A stretch of 64,000 nucleotides of DNA from Hyphomicrobiales bacterium (GTDB lineage: Bacteria; Pseudomonadota; Alphaproteobacteria; Rhizobiales; Rhizobiaceae). The stretch lies in NCBI GenBank assembly GCA_900473685.1, contig UCNE01000015.1, forward strand, positions 1 to 64,000, given 5' to 3'. The number at the start of each line of letters is the position of its first letter. Position 1 is the first letter of the stretch. The notes under the pieces are model-generated. The model worked only from the letters and a program-made list of their open reading frames with translations, was not told the DNA's origin and did no database searches. Of this stretch, positions 35,739 to 45,664 are shown one piece after another. A program made the position numbers and the translations under genes.

Positions 35739-36302
35739 ATGCTGAAACAATTGCGGCCCGCTCTGGTCATGATCTTTGCCATCACCATCATTACCGGCCT
35801 TGCCTATCCGCTCGGCATGACCGGCATTACCCAGGCTCTGTTCCCGCATCAGGCCAATGGCAGTCTGGTCGAAAAGGACGGCACCGTTGTCGGTTCCGCG
35901 CTGATCGGTCAGGTCTTTACCGGCGATACCTATTTCCACGGCCGCCCGTCGGCTGCCGGTGACGGCTACAATGCGGCTTCGTCCAGCGGTTCGAACCTCG
36001 GACCGACCAACCCAAAGCTGCTTGACCGGATCAAGGCAGATGCCGAAGCCCTCAAGGCTGCCAATCCCGGCGCTACCGTGCCGATGGATCTGGTAACGGC
36101 CTCGGGTAGCGGCCTTGACCCGCACATTTCGCCGGAAGCTGCCTATTTCCAGGTTCCGCGCGTCGCCAAGGCGCGCGGCATGGATGAAAGCAAGGTTCGC
36201 GCGCTGGTCGACCAGGCCATCGAGGCACGCGAACTCGGTATTCTCGGCGAGCCGGCGGTCAACGTCTTGGCGCTGAACATGGCGCTTGATAAAGCTGTCT
36301 AG
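35739..36302 (+). CDS. kdpC: K+-transporting ATPase subunit C
   Basis: A 187-aa subunit with one N-terminal membrane helix ([20 protein letters not shown]) and a periplasmic domain carrying the family segments [20 protein letters not shown] and [20 protein letters not shown]. It stabilises the KdpAB complex and affects ATP affinity. Last structural gene of kdpFABC. Confidence 0.96.
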   Translation: MLKQLRPALVMIFAITIITGLAYPLGMTGITQALFPHQANGSLVEKDGTVVGSALIGQVFTGDTYFHGRPSAAGDGYNAASSSGSNLGPTNPKLLDRIKADAEALKAANPGATVPMDLVTASGSGLDPHISPEAAYFQVPRVAKARGMDESKVRALVDQAIEARELGILGEPAVNVLALNMALDKAV

Positions 36303-36313
36303 CCTTGTTTCGT

Positions 36314-36352
36314 CACGGTATCGCGCTTCGGCAATGAGGTGCGATACCGGTG
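36314..36352. repeat. inverted repeat between kdpC and kdpD
   Basis: CAC-GGTATCGC (36314-36324) pairs with GCGATACCGGTG (36341-36352), 11 pairs with one bulged C and a 16-nt loop. No T-run follows, so it is more likely an intercistronic RNA hairpin that sets different levels of KdpABC and KdpDE than a full terminator. Confidence 0.6.
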
Positions 36353-36467
36353 GCAATTTGATTGATGGAATCCGTCCCAGATCCTGCGGGATTTTCAGGA
36401 CGCATCCGGTATGGTCAAAAGCGGCATCCTGCCGCTTTTCGGCATTGATGAGGAAAGACGAGCGCGC

Positions 36468-39176
36468 ATGCGGGACGATGTCCGTGACATGGATGGAAGG
36501 CCATCTCCCGACGCCCTGTTGCAGCGGGCGGAGCAGGAGACACGCGGCCGCTTGAAGATTTTTCTGGGGGCTGCACCCGGTGTCGGCAAGACCTACGAAA
36601 TGCTGACCTCCGGCCATGCCAAGCAGGCCGATGGCGTCGATGTCGTGATCGGCGTGGTCGAAACGCATGGCCGCAAGGAGACCCAGGCGCTGGCCGACGG
36701 TTTCGAGGTCATCGCGCGCATGCCGATCGACTACAAGGGCCGCCATCTTGAAGAAATGGATATCGATGCCATTCTTGCCCGCCGCCCCGGCCTCGTTCTG
36801 GTCGACGAACTGGCGCATACCAACGCACCCGGTAGCCGGCATCCGAAACGCTATATGGATGTGCAGGAGCTGCTGTCGCGCGGCATCGACGTCTATTCGA
36901 CGCTGAATATCCAGCATGTCGAAAGCCTGAACGACGTCGTTGCCCAGATTACCCGCATTCGTGTGCGCGAAACCGTGCCGGATTCGATCATCGACCGGGC
37001 CGACGATATCGAGATCATTGATCTAACGCCGGAAGACCTGATCAAGCGCCTGCATGACGGCAAGGTCTATATCCCGAAGACGGCGCAGCGGGCGCTCGAA
37101 AACTATTTCTCGCCCGGAAACCTGACGGCACTGCGCGAGTTAGCACTTCGTCAGACCGCGCAGCGGGTCGATGACCAGTTGCTGACGCATATGCAGGCGC
37201 ATGCGATTTCCGGTCCCTGGGCGGCCGGTGACCGGGTGCTGGTCTGCGTCGATGACGAGCCGCGCAGCGCGTCGCTGGTGCGTTATGCCGCCCGTCTCGC
37301 GGATCGCCTGCGCGCGCCGTTGGTGGCGCTGCATGTGGAAACGGCGCGGTCGATGCACCTGTCGGAGGCAGCCCGGGACCGTATCGCCGCGACCTTGCGG
37401 CTGGCGGAGCGGCTGGGAGCCGAAGCGCTGACACGGCCGGGTTCCGACGAAGCCGAAGAGATCGTCCGTGTCGCAACGTCAAGCAACGTGACCCACATCA
37501 TCGCCGGTACGCCAAGAACATCGGGCTGGCGCGAGTGGCTGCAGCGTTCGGTGACCAGCCGTCTGATACGGCGGGCTGGCAATATCAGCGTCCATGTCAT
37601 CGCCGGTGACGACCGGGAAGGCGAATCCGTTGCAGCCGGTGTCAAGACCGCCCCGGCCCCTGTTCAATTCAAGCTGCGGCCCTATGCGCTGGCAACACTT
37701 TATGCCGGTTGTGCGCTCGGTGCCGGTTTCCTGCTCGACCAGTCGCTCGACGTGCGCAACATCGCGCTGGTCTTCCTCATGGCCGTTTTGACCACGGCGG
37801 TGACGGAAGGCCTGAAGCCGGCTCTCTATGCCAGCGTCGTCAGCGCCTTCTCTTTGAATTTCTTCTTCCTGCAGCCGCTCTATACGCTGGATATCAGTGA
37901 TCCCGACAGTGTTGTCGCGTTCATTCTTTTCTTCATCGTCGCGGTCATTGCCAGCAACCTGACGGCCAGTGTTCAGCGGCAGGCGGCCGCCGCCCGTTTG
38001 CGGGCGCGCACCACGGAAGACCTCTATCTGTTCAGCAAGAAGCTGGCCGGCACGGGCACACTGGATGACGTGCTGTGGGCAACCGCGTTCCAGCTTGCCT
38101 CGATGCTGAAGGTGCGGGTGGTCCTGCTGCTGCCGGAAGACGGGACGATTGCGGTCAAGGCTGGCTATCCGCCTGATGATACGTTGGACGACGCCGATAT
38201 CGCCGCCGCACGCTGGGCCTGGGAGCACGATCGCGCCGCCGGACGCGGTGCCGATACGCTGCCCGGCGCAAAACGTCTTTATGTGCCGCTCCGAACCGGC
38301 CGCGCCGCTGTTGGCGTGATTGGTCTCGACAACGACCGGCAAGGTCCGCTTTTAAGCCCGGAACAGCAGCGGCTGCTGGATGCGCTAGCCGATCAGGCGG
38401 CATTGGCCATCGAGCGCGTGCAACTGGTCGCCGATGTCGATAATGCACGGCTGGCGGAAGAGGCTGGACGGCTTCGCTCGGCGCTGCTGACCTCGATCTC
38501 GCACGACCTGAAGACGCCGCTTGCCGCCATCATGGGTGCTGCGGGCACCCTGCGCGATTACCAGTCGGCGCTGCCGGAGGAAGACCGTATCGAGCTTCTG
38601 ACGACCGTGACCGACGAATCCGAACGGTTGAACCGGTTCATCGCCAATCTGCTCGACATGACCCGGATCGAATCCGGCGCCATGGAGCCGAATGCGGCTT
38701 TTCATTATACCGGCGATATCGTCGGCAGCGCACTGCGCAGGGCACGCAAGATTCTGGCCGGTCATACCGTGGATGTCGATGTTCCCGCCGACCTGCCAAT
38801 GATCAGGGTCGATCCCGTGCTTTTCGAACAGGTGCTGTTCAACCTGCTCGACAATGCCGCCAAATATGCGCCCGACGGATCAAACGTCAGCGTCCGGGCC
38901 GAGAGCAATGGCGAGCGGGTCCTTATCCGGATTTCCGACGAAGGGCCGGGTATTCCGCAAGGTGATCTGGAACGGGTCTTCGATACGTTCTACAGGGTGC
39001 GCAAGGGGGATCGCGTGCGGGCGGGAACCGGACTTGGGCTTTCCATTTGCCGCGGTTTCGTCGAGGCGATGGGCGGCACGATTGCTGCGGAAAACCGTCT
39101 CGACCGCTCCGGTGCGATCTTTACCATCAGCCTGCCGCTGCTGCCGGATGCCCCCAATCTGAAGGACTTGAAATGA
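36468..39176 (+). CDS. kdpD: KdpD sensor histidine kinase
   Basis: A ~902-aa membrane kinase sensing K+ limitation. N-terminal KdpD domain with [13 protein letters not shown] (Walker A) and [18 protein letters not shown], then a USP-like domain (~230-375), four membrane helices (~410-500, DUF4118), a GAF domain, and the kinase core with [15 protein letters not shown] (phospho-His), [13 protein letters not shown] (N box) and [18 protein letters not shown]. An ATG 57 bases upstream is also possible; this start was chosen because it puts the usual short lead before RPSPDALL. Overlaps kdpE by four bases. Confidence 0.94.
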   Translation: MRDDVRDMDGRPSPDALLQRAEQETRGRLKIFLGAAPGVGKTYEMLTSGHAKQADGVDVVIGVVETHGRKETQALADGFEVIARMPIDYKGRHLEEMDIDAILARRPGLVLVDELAHTNAPGSRHPKRYMDVQELLSRGIDVYSTLNIQHVESLNDVVAQITRIRVRETVPDSIIDRADDIEIIDLTPEDLIKRLHDGKVYIPKTAQRALENYFSPGNLTALRELALRQTAQRVDDQLLTHMQAHAISGPWAAGDRVLVCVDDEPRSASLVRYAARLADRLRAPLVALHVETARSMHLSEAARDRIAATLRLAERLGAEALTRPGSDEAEEIVRVATSSNVTHIIAGTPRTSGWREWLQRSVTSRLIRRAGNISVHVIAGDDREGESVAAGVKTAPAPVQFKLRPYALATLYAGCALGAGFLLDQSLDVRNIALVFLMAVLTTAVTEGLKPALYASVVSAFSLNFFFLQPLYTLDISDPDSVVAFILFFIVAVIASNLTASVQRQAAAARLRARTTEDLYLFSKKLAGTGTLDDVLWATAFQLASMLKVRVVLLLPEDGTIAVKAGYPPDDTLDDADIAAARWAWEHDRAAGRGADTLPGAKRLYVPLRTGRAAVGVIGLDNDRQGPLLSPEQQRLLDALADQAALAIERVQLVADVDNARLAEEAGRLRSALLTSISHDLKTPLAAIMGAAGTLRDYQSALPEEDRIELLTTVTDESERLNRFIANLLDMTRIESGAMEPNAAFHYTGDIVGSALRRARKILAGHTVDVDVPADLPMIRVDPVLFEQVLFNLLDNAAKYAPDGSNVSVRAESNGERVLIRISDEGPGIPQGDLERVFDTFYRVRKGDRVRAGTGLGLSICRGFVEAMGGTIAAENRLDRSGAIFTISLPLLPDAPNLKDLK

Positions 39177-39868
39177 CGCTCTCAGCGGTGAAGATCCTGG
39201 TCGTTGATGACGAGCCGCCGATCCGGCGGCTGCTGCGGGTCGGACTGGCGACGCAGGACTATGACGTCAGCGAGGCCGGTAACGGCAAGGCGGCGCGTGA
39301 GAGCGTCAAGGCGGAGCTGCCTGATTTGATCCTGCTCGATCTCGGGCTGCCGGACACGGCTGGCCATGATCTGCTGCAGGGCTGGCGGGAGGAAGGCCTG
39401 ACGCTGCCGATCGTCATCTTGTCGAGCCGTACCGACGAGGCGGGGATCGTCAAGGCGCTGGAACTTGGCGCCGACGACTACGTGACAAAACCTTTCGGCA
39501 TGAACGAACTGGTTGCGCGTATCCGGGTGGCGCTGCGCCACCGCCTGCAGCAGCAGGGCGAAAAGCCGTTGTTCCAGACCGGCGGCCTGTCGGTCGATCT
39601 GGTCAAGCGTATCGTCAAGGTCGATGGCCGTGAGGTCAAACTGTCGCCGAAGGAATATGATATCCTGCGCACGCTTGTGCAGCATGCCGGCAAGGTGCTG
39701 ACGCACAAATTCCTGCTGAAAGAGGTCTGGGGCAATGCCGATGATGTGCAGTATCTGCGCGTCTATGTGCGCCAGTTGCGTCAGAAGATCGAACTGACGC
39801 CGGACCAGCCGCAATATATCACGACCGAAACCGGCGTTGGCTACCGCCTGCGCGAAGCCGACCTTTAG
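39173..39868 (+). CDS. kdpE: KdpE response regulator
   Basis: A 231-aa OmpR-type regulator. The receiver domain has the acidic pair in VVDDEPP, the phospho-Asp in ILLDLGLPD (around residue 55), SSR (around 83) and the Lys in YVTKPFG (around 105). The C-terminal winged helix has [20 protein letters not shown] and [11 protein letters not shown]. It activates kdpFABC when phosphorylated by KdpD. Its ATG overlaps the kdpD stop (ATGA). It is convergent with the aminotransferase gene, with only 10 bases between. Confidence 0.95.
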   Translation: MTLSAVKILVVDDEPPIRRLLRVGLATQDYDVSEAGNGKAARESVKAELPDLILLDLGLPDTAGHDLLQGWREEGLTLPIVILSSRTDEAGIVKALELGADDYVTKPFGMNELVARIRVALRHRLQQQGEKPLFQTGGLSVDLVKRIVKVDGREVKLSPKEYDILRTLVQHAGKVLTHKFLLKEVWGNADDVQYLRVYVRQLRQKIELTPDQPQYITTETGVGYRLREADL

Positions 39869-39878
39869 CCGGATCGGT

Positions 39879-41018
39879 CTACAGGCTGTTGCGGTTCAGC
39901 CAATTGCGCAGAACAGTAATACCCTCCGGTACATGTAGGCGACCGAAGCCGACGCGCAGGCAGTTCTGCGGCACGGGCGTCAGCTCCGAATGATAGACGC
40001 TTGACGGCAGGAAGAACACGCCGGCTTCCTCGACCGCGCGCCGGGCAAATTCCTCGACGCCTTCCGGCCCCTTGTAGCGGATGAACGCGACGCAACCGCC
40101 GTCCGGCTCGCGCCAGTCGAACAGGTGCGGAAAGTCGGCGAAAAACGTGTTCCATTCGGCGATATTGCTGCGGACGATGGCGCGTGTTCGCGCCAGAATT
40201 TTGTCGCGGTTCTTCAGCCCGATACGGGCCAGAACTTCCGAGGGGGCCGAATTGCAGATCGACAGGAAATGTTTGTAGCGCTCGCAGCGCGTCAGGAACT
40301 CTGCGTCCTTGCAGGCAAGCCAGCCGATCCTCAATCCTGGAAGCCCGTAGGCCTTCGACATGACATTGAGTGAAATACCGCGCTCATAGACATCGACAGC
40401 CTGCGGCAAGCGGGACGCCTCGTCCTTCTCGATCAGCCGGTAGACCTCGTCGCTGAACAGCCAGATGCCATGCTTGCGGCAGATTTCAACGAGCGCATGA
40501 TACGTCGTATGCGGCAGGATTTTGCCGGTCGGATTGTTGGGGAAGTTGATGGAGATCAGCCGGGTGTTCGGCCGGATCGCGGCCTCAATCTTGCCGAGGT
40601 CGAGGTTCCAGTCATTGTCGATATCCAATGCCACGCCCGTAACCGCGCAGATGCTCAGCGGCAAGGTTTCGGCCGCCTGATAGTTAGGCGTAATGACGAT
40701 GGCATGGTCGTCGGGCGTCAAAAGCACTTTCATAGCCACATAGATCGCTTCCTCGGCGCCGGCAAAGCAGATCAGGTTTTCTGGCTGAACGGTGTCGTAG
40801 GTTCGTGCAATTTCCTGCCGCAGCACAGGCGCACCAAACGTTTCAGTATAACCAAGGCTGAGGTTTTCGAAATCGGCGCGGTCTTCGTCGCTAGCCATCG
40901 CCAGAAGCTCCGGCAGGCGCATGCTCTCGGCGTCCGAGGCGGTCATGTTGTACCGAGCGGTGAACTCCCATTTCGACATGAAGGTTTCGAGCACAAAATC
41001 GCGCATTGGCCTGCTCAT
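39879..41018 (-). CDS. PLP-dependent aminotransferase, class I/II
   Basis: A 379-aa fold-type I aminotransferase, cytoplasmic. The PLP lysine is in NVMSKAYGLPGLRIGWL (around residue 230), with NFPNNPTGKILP (around 160) and SDEVYR (around 193) upstream and the substrate Arg near NCLRVGFGR at the end. It belongs to a capreomycidine-synthase/aspartate aminotransferase-like group; the amino donor is unknown. Its ATG overlaps the stop of the upstream YheO/DauR-type regulator (ATGA), suggesting an amino-acid catabolic pair controlled by that regulator. Confidence 0.82.
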   Translation of the reverse strand: MSRPMRDFVLETFMSKWEFTARYNMTASDAESMRLPELLAMASDEDRADFENLSLGYTETFGAPVLRQEIARTYDTVQPENLICFAGAEEAIYVAMKVLLTPDDHAIVITPNYQAAETLPLSICAVTGVALDIDNDWNLDLGKIEAAIRPNTRLISINFPNNPTGKILPHTTYHALVEICRKHGIWLFSDEVYRLIEKDEASRLPQAVDVYERGISLNVMSKAYGLPGLRIGWLACKDAEFLTRCERYKHFLSICNSAPSEVLARIGLKNRDKILARTRAIVRSNIAEWNTFFADFPHLFDWREPDGGCVAFIRYKGPEGVEEFARRAVEEAGVFFLPSSVYHSELTPVPQNCLRVGFGRLHVPEGITVLRNWLNRNSL

Positions 41019-41659
41019 CGTGGCTCTCCTTGGACAGTGGCGTCCTGTTTCTGGCGGATCGCGCCAAGGCGGTTGTAGATCGTCGCTCGCGACAGTTTCA
41101 GGATCTCGGCGACATAGGGAACGGCCTTGCGGATGGCAAAGACGCCACGGGCGTCGAGCTGCGCAAGCAACCCGTCCGTGTTGGCATTGGTCAGGCCCGC
41201 AAGGCTGGTCCTATGTGCCGTGAGAAATTCTCCGATCACGGAATTCACCGCTTCGCGCCAGTCATCCGCCATCAGAGCCGTTGTCTTTTGCATCGGAGCG
41301 GCAATATCCATCATCGATTTCAGCTGATCGAAGATGCCGGCAAAGGCTTCGATGTCATGGTTGATACAAAGAAGGCCGACGGGCTTGCCCGCGGCATCAC
41401 GCAGCACGGACGTGATCGCCTTCAGCCTGCGGCCGTCCCAATTGGACTTGCCGTAGGGGCCGATCACATCCTCATCAAGGGTCGAAACCAGTCCGGCCTC
41501 GTTGAGCGAACTGTCCCCCGGCCGCCGCTTGGAAAAGGCGTTGGCGATATGGAAGATCAAACCCGTTTCAAGGTCATGCAGAACGGCTTCCACATGCGGT
41601 GAAAACAGCGTGGCGACGGCGTCGCAGACGGGTATGAACGGTGAGAGCGGATGAGGCAT
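41015..41659 (-). CDS. YheO/DauR-type PAS-HTH transcriptional regulator
   Basis: A 214-aa regulator with an N-terminal YheO-like PAS domain (~5-115; VLHDLETGLIFHIANAFSKR, GLLCINHDIEAF) and a C-terminal helix-turn-helix of the DauR type (~150-205; GVFAIRKAVPYVAEILKLSR followed by TIYNRL). DauR represses D-arginine utilisation in Pseudomonas; here the ligand is unknown, probably an amino acid handled by the co-translated aminotransferase. Likely autoregulated. Confidence 0.8.
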   Translation of the reverse strand: MPHPLSPFIPVCDAVATLFSPHVEAVLHDLETGLIFHIANAFSKRRPGDSSLNEAGLVSTLDEDVIGPYGKSNWDGRRLKAITSVLRDAAGKPVGLLCINHDIEAFAGIFDQLKSMMDIAAPMQKTTALMADDWREAVNSVIGEFLTAHRTSLAGLTNANTDGLLAQLDARGVFAIRKAVPYVAEILKLSRATIYNRLGAIRQKQDATVQGEPR

Positions 41660-41711
41660 GACGCCTTATCGGCTTCAATAGACAATTTGTCAATGTTGAC
41701 AAACTGAATAG

Positions 41712-42458
41712 TCATCGGCCGACCGATGATTTTCCGGCATTAAGCTGCCGCTGAAATTCCGGATCGCGCTGCGACAGTTTCTTGTGAAGATGAACCATCA
41801 TGCCGGCCGCAAACAGCGGGGTCAGCAGGTTGAGTAGCGGCACGGCCAGAAATGCCGCAAGCACGAGGCCGCTGAGGAAGACTGTGCCGGCATGTTTGGC
41901 GCGGAAAAGCCGGGCTTCCGCCGGGGAACGGTAACGCATCGCCGCAAACTCGAAGAATTCCCGGCCGAGCAAGTAGCCATTGACCAAGAAGAAGGCGATC
42001 AGGTTGATGCCGGGAATCAGCAACAGAAAGAGAGCAACGATGTTGCCGGCGATGATGACGCCGAGAAATTTCAGCGTGCCGGCAATCGCCTCTCCCAGCG
42101 GCAAAGCACGGCCCGCCGGTTCGTTCGGGTAATCGCGTTTTTCGACGACTTCGGCGACATCATCGAGAAAGAAGCCGGCAATTAGCGCCGTCACCGGGGC
42201 AAGAAGCAAAGCCAATCCCAGCGCCAATCCGAGACTTGCAAAAATACCGACAACGAATGTCAGCCATCCCGCCCAGCCAGGTGTTCCTGGCAACAACGCG
42301 TCAAGCCACGGCAGTGCGAGGTAGATGAACAGTTCGCGCAAGGCGAGCCACAGTCCGGCCAGCGCCAGAAGCGTCAGGCCCAGAACCTTCCAAAAGACCG
42401 AGCGCGTTTCGGGCGCGAAAAGATTGGCGAAGGAAAGCCGCGCCGCGTCGAGTATCAT
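41712..42458 (-). CDS. CysZ/EI24-like membrane protein
   Basis: A 248-aa inner-membrane protein of the EI24/CysZ family. It has hydrophobic segments at about residues 25-45, 65-110, 140-170 and 200-225, with the family element FLLIPGINLIAFFLVNGYLL (around 150) and the GREFFEFAAMR signature. CysZ members facilitate sulfate uptake; many rhizobial ones are unassigned. The ATG at 42458 has a GGAG ribosome binding site; the longer frame to 42671 adds non-family sequence. Divergent from the amidase. Confidence 0.78.
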   Translation of the reverse strand: MILDAARLSFANLFAPETRSVFWKVLGLTLLALAGLWLALRELFIYLALPWLDALLPGTPGWAGWLTFVVGIFASLGLALGLALLLAPVTALIAGFFLDDVAEVVEKRDYPNEPAGRALPLGEAIAGTLKFLGVIIAGNIVALFLLLIPGINLIAFFLVNGYLLGREFFEFAAMRYRSPAEARLFRAKHAGTVFLSGLVLAAFLAVPLLNLLTPLFAAGMMVHLHKKLSQRDPEFQRQLNAGKSSVGR

Positions 42459-42648
42459 CCGGTATCTCCTTGAAGGCGTTTTCGCTGCCGTCTGGCATGT
42501 AGGCGGAGCAGGGCCTGCGGGCAAGGCCGCGCGGTCTGCTGCGTTGGAAAGCTGGATGAAAATCATGCGGATGATGCGGAATACGCTGCCAAATCCGGTG
42601 CTGCCCCGATATGGTGACAGAATCTGAGCAATGTGGAGTGATGAGACG

Positions 42649-44019
42649 ATGGATGGAGTGGATACAAACAAGTCTGTCGCAGGCCTTTCGGTGCTGCTGC
42701 AGTCCGGCGCGCTCGATCCGGTAGCATTGGCAGAGGCATCGCTGGCAAGGATAGCCGGCTATCAGGATCAGGCTGTCTTCACGAAGTTGCTGGGCGAGCG
42801 CGCCTTGACGGAGGCCAGGTTGTCCGCGCAACGCCTCCGCTCGGGACGGTCTCTCGGCTTGCTCGATGGCATTCCGGTCGCCTGGAAGGATCTGTTCGAT
42901 ACGAAGGAATCCGTAACCACTGCAGGATCCGTCGTCTTGGCCGGGCAGCCGCCTGCAGCCACGGATGCCCCGGTGGTCGCGTCGCTTGCCGGTGCGGGCA
43001 TGGTCAGTATCGGCCGCACCAATCTCAGCGAATTCGCCTTTTCCGGCCTCGGCATCAACCCGCATTATGGAACGGCCCATAACCCTGCATCGCGCGATGT
43101 GCCGCGCATCCCGGGTGGCTCGTCGGCCGGGTCCGGCGTTGCCGTGGCAGCCGGTCTGGTGCCGGTGGCGGTCGGTACGGATACCGGCGGTTCGATCCGC
43201 ATTCCCGCGGCGTTCAACGGCATTGTCGGCTACAAAGCGACGCGCGGCCGGTATTCCATGCAAGGCGTTTTCCCGCTGGCAAAGAGCCTCGATTCACTCG
43301 GCCCACTCTGCCGCACCGTGCAGGACGCCGTCTGGATCGATGCAGCGATGCGCGGGCGCACCGCGCCGGATATCCGCCGGGCGGACTTAAGCGGCCTGAA
43401 GCTTGTCATCCCTGAAACGATCGTCTTCGACGACGCTGAACCTGGTGTCGTCGCCGCATTCGAGGCTGCAGTTTCGCGGCTGGAGAAGGCCGGTGCCCGG
43501 GTCAAACGGCGGGCCTTCCCGATTTTTGCCGAGATTTTCGAGATTACGGCACGCCATGGCGCACTGGTCACGGCGGAAGCGTTTGCGCTCCACAAGGCGC
43601 GGCTGGAAGGTCCGGAAGCGGCCCGCATGGATCAGCGGGTCGTCGCCCGCACCCGGCTGGGCGAAAAGACCACGACCGCCGATTACATTGCCATCGCTGA
43701 CGCCCGCCAGCGATTGATCGCCGCATTTACCGACAATCTGGAGCCCGGCGAACTCGTCATCCATCCGACGCTGCCGCATGTGGCGCCGCCGATCGCACCG
43801 CTGCTTGCTGATGACGATCTGTTCTTCAAGATCAATGGCCGGACATTGCGCAACACATCCATCGGCAATTTCCTTGATGGTTGTGGCGTCTCGATCCCCT
43901 GCGGCACAGGCGATGCCGGCATGCCGGTCGGCTTCCTTCTCTCTGGCCTCCGCAACGGCGACGAGCATCTGCTCTCCGTGGCGCTTTCAGCCGAAGCCGT
44001 TATCCGGGGTGACGCATGA
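42649..44019 (+). CDS. amidase-signature family hydrolase
   Basis: A 456-aa amidase. The Ser-cisSer-Lys triad is visible: Lys in IPVAWKDLFDT (around residue 82), cis-Ser in GGSSAGSGVAVAAG (around 158) and nucleophile Ser in GTDTGGSIRIPAAF (around 182). It hydrolyses an amide, substrate unknown. It is not GatA: no gatB/gatC nearby and the C-terminal part differs. Overlap by four bases with the ROK kinase gene suggests a role with amino-sugar or peptidoglycan-derived amides. The ATG at 42649 has a GGAG site; an ATG 18 bases upstream is possible. Confidence 0.82.
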   Translation: MDGVDTNKSVAGLSVLLQSGALDPVALAEASLARIAGYQDQAVFTKLLGERALTEARLSAQRLRSGRSLGLLDGIPVAWKDLFDTKESVTTAGSVVLAGQPPAATDAPVVASLAGAGMVSIGRTNLSEFAFSGLGINPHYGTAHNPASRDVPRIPGGSSAGSGVAVAAGLVPVAVGTDTGGSIRIPAAFNGIVGYKATRGRYSMQGVFPLAKSLDSLGPLCRTVQDAVWIDAAMRGRTAPDIRRADLSGLKLVIPETIVFDDAEPGVVAAFEAAVSRLEKAGARVKRRAFPIFAEIFEITARHGALVTAEAFALHKARLEGPEAARMDQRVVARTRLGEKTTTADYIAIADARQRLIAAFTDNLEPGELVIHPTLPHVAPPIAPLLADDDLFFKINGRTLRNTSIGNFLDGCGVSIPCGTGDAGMPVGFLLSGLRNGDEHLLSVALSAEAVIRGDA

Positions 44020-44924
44020 TCGTCTGTTTCGATATTGGCGGCTCGGCCATCAAAGGTGCCGTTGCCCACGCGGCGGACCGGATCGAACCGCTCGAACGCC
44101 GCATCACGCCGCTCGATGATTTCAACGCCTTTGTTGGCACGCTTCGCGATGTCATTGCGGAAGCGGGCGAAACGCCTGACCGGATCGCCATATCGATCAC
44201 CGGCGTCGTCGATCCTGAAACGCAGGCGATCAAATGCGCCAATATTCCCTGCATCGACGGCCGCAAGCTTGGAGCGGAGCTTTCCGATCTGCTTGGGCTG
44301 CCTGTGTTGATTGCCAATGACGCGGATTGTTTCGCACTGGCTGAGGCCGGAGCCGGTGCCGGGCGTGGATACCGGATCGTGCTTGGGGCGATTCTCGGCA
44401 CCGGCGTCGGCGGCGGGCTGGTGGTCGATGGCCGGCTCATCAATGCGGAAGGCGGTTTTGCCGGTGAATGGGGCCATGGCCCGGCGGTGGCCTCAACGGC
44501 CGGAACGCCGCCCGTTGCCATCCCGATCTTTGACTGTGGTTGCGGCCAGCGGGGGTGCGTTGATACGATCGGTGGCGCCCGTGGCATGGAGCGTCTCCAT
44601 CTGACCTTGCACGGCAAGAATCTGGCGAGCCATGAGATCACCACGCTCTGGCAGAACGGCGATACTGAGGCGGCGAGAACCATTGATGTGCTTGTCGACC
44701 TCATCAGTTCACCCCTGGCGCTGACGGTCAATATCACCGGGGCGACGATCGTCCCGATCGGCGGCGGCCTGTCCAACGTGACGCCGCTGATCGCCGAGAT
44801 CGACAAGGCCGTGCGGGCGCGGATCCTGCGGAAATTCGACCGGCCGCTGGTGGTGGCGGGCGAATGCCGGATCGAACCCGGCTTGATTGGCGCGGCCGTT
44901 CTCGGTCTCGCAGGAGATAAATAA
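44016..44924 (+). CDS. ROK family sugar kinase, probable N-acetylglucosamine/mannosamine kinase
   Basis: A 302-aa ROK kinase that would phosphorylate an N-acetylhexosamine at C6. The N-terminal phosphate loop is FDIGGSAIKGAV, the catalytic Asp is in IANDADCFALAEA (around residue 102), GTGVGGGLVV follows, and the zinc site is His in EWGHGP plus CGCGQRGC (around 178-185). Overlaps the amidase stop by four bases and the cutC start by one, so it is in an amidase-kinase-cutC operon convergent with nagA. Confidence 0.85.
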   Translation: MIVCFDIGGSAIKGAVAHAADRIEPLERRITPLDDFNAFVGTLRDVIAEAGETPDRIAISITGVVDPETQAIKCANIPCIDGRKLGAELSDLLGLPVLIANDADCFALAEAGAGAGRGYRIVLGAILGTGVGGGLVVDGRLINAEGGFAGEWGHGPAVASTAGTPPVAIPIFDCGCGQRGCVDTIGGARGMERLHLTLHGKNLASHEITTLWQNGDTEAARTIDVLVDLISSPLALTVNITGATIVPIGGGLSNVTPLIAEIDKAVRARILRKFDRPLVVAGECRIEPGLIGAAVLGLAGDK

Positions 44925-45652
44925 TGACGAATATTCTTCTGGAAGTCTGTGTCGAGGATGCGGCCGGTCTGCAGGCAGCGGTCGATGGCGGCGCCGACCG
45001 TATCGAGTTGTGCTCGGCTCTGTCCGTCGGCGGGCTTACGCCTTCGCCGGGCCTGATGGCTCTGGCCGGAAAATCCGGTATTCCGATCTATGCGATGATC
45101 CGGCCACGGCCGGGGGATTTTGTTTTCGATGCCGGCGATATGGATGTCATGCGCGTCGAAATCGAAGCGGTCCGGTCAGCAGGTCTCGCCGGTGTCGTTC
45201 TCGGCGTAAACCGCCCCGACGGGAGCCTCGATAAGGAGGCTCTAAGGACGTTGGCGGATCACGCGCATGGATTGGGGCTGACTTTACATCGCGCGTTCGA
45301 TCTCGTGCCGGATTTCGCAGAGGCGGTTGAGATCGCTGTGGACCTCGGTTTTGAGCGTATCCTGACCTCGGGCGGGGCGAAAAGAGCAGCTGACGGTGTC
45401 GACGCACTGGCTGGAATTGTCGCTGCTGCAAAGGGCCGCATCTCGATCATGCCCGGTTCGGGGGTGACGCTGGAGACCGTCGGCGGACTTCTGTCCCGTC
45501 TTCCGGTATCGGAGGTTCACTCGTCCTGTTCCGTGGAAAAGCCGGCTCACGATGCCCGGCTGGTGTCGCTCGGCTTTACTGCGCCCAGTGCAAAGCAGAC
45601 GGATGAACGGTCCGTGCGGGCGCTGAAGGCGCGGCTGACCACCGCGCCCTGA
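44924..45652 (+). CDS. cutC: CutC family protein
   Basis: A 242-aa TIM-barrel protein of the CutC family: LLEVCVEDAAGLQAAVDGGA, DRIELCSALSVGGLTPS, YAMIRPRPGDF and the ILTSGGAKRAADG element. CutC was named for copper homeostasis, but a copper role is doubtful and no enzymatic activity is agreed. Its start shares one base with the ROK kinase stop, and its placement in an amino-sugar island fits a sugar-related function better. Convergent with nagA. Confidence 0.88.
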   Translation: MTNILLEVCVEDAAGLQAAVDGGADRIELCSALSVGGLTPSPGLMALAGKSGIPIYAMIRPRPGDFVFDAGDMDVMRVEIEAVRSAGLAGVVLGVNRPDGSLDKEALRTLADHAHGLGLTLHRAFDLVPDFAEAVEIAVDLGFERILTSGGAKRAADGVDALAGIVAAAKGRISIMPGSGVTLETVGGLLSRLPVSEVHSSCSVEKPAHDARLVSLGFTAPSAKQTDERSVRALKARLTTAP

Positions 45653-45664
45653 TACGTCGGAATT

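Noticed and set aside
34953..36917. 654-codon open frame on the minus strand
   Set aside because: It is antisense to kdpB-kdpC-kdpD, which are unmistakable, and has low-complexity His/Asp/Gln composition.
42649..44019. Amidase as GatA of the Glu-tRNA amidotransferase
   Set aside because: The signature is shared by all amidases; no gatB/gatC is adjacent and the context is amino-sugar catabolism.
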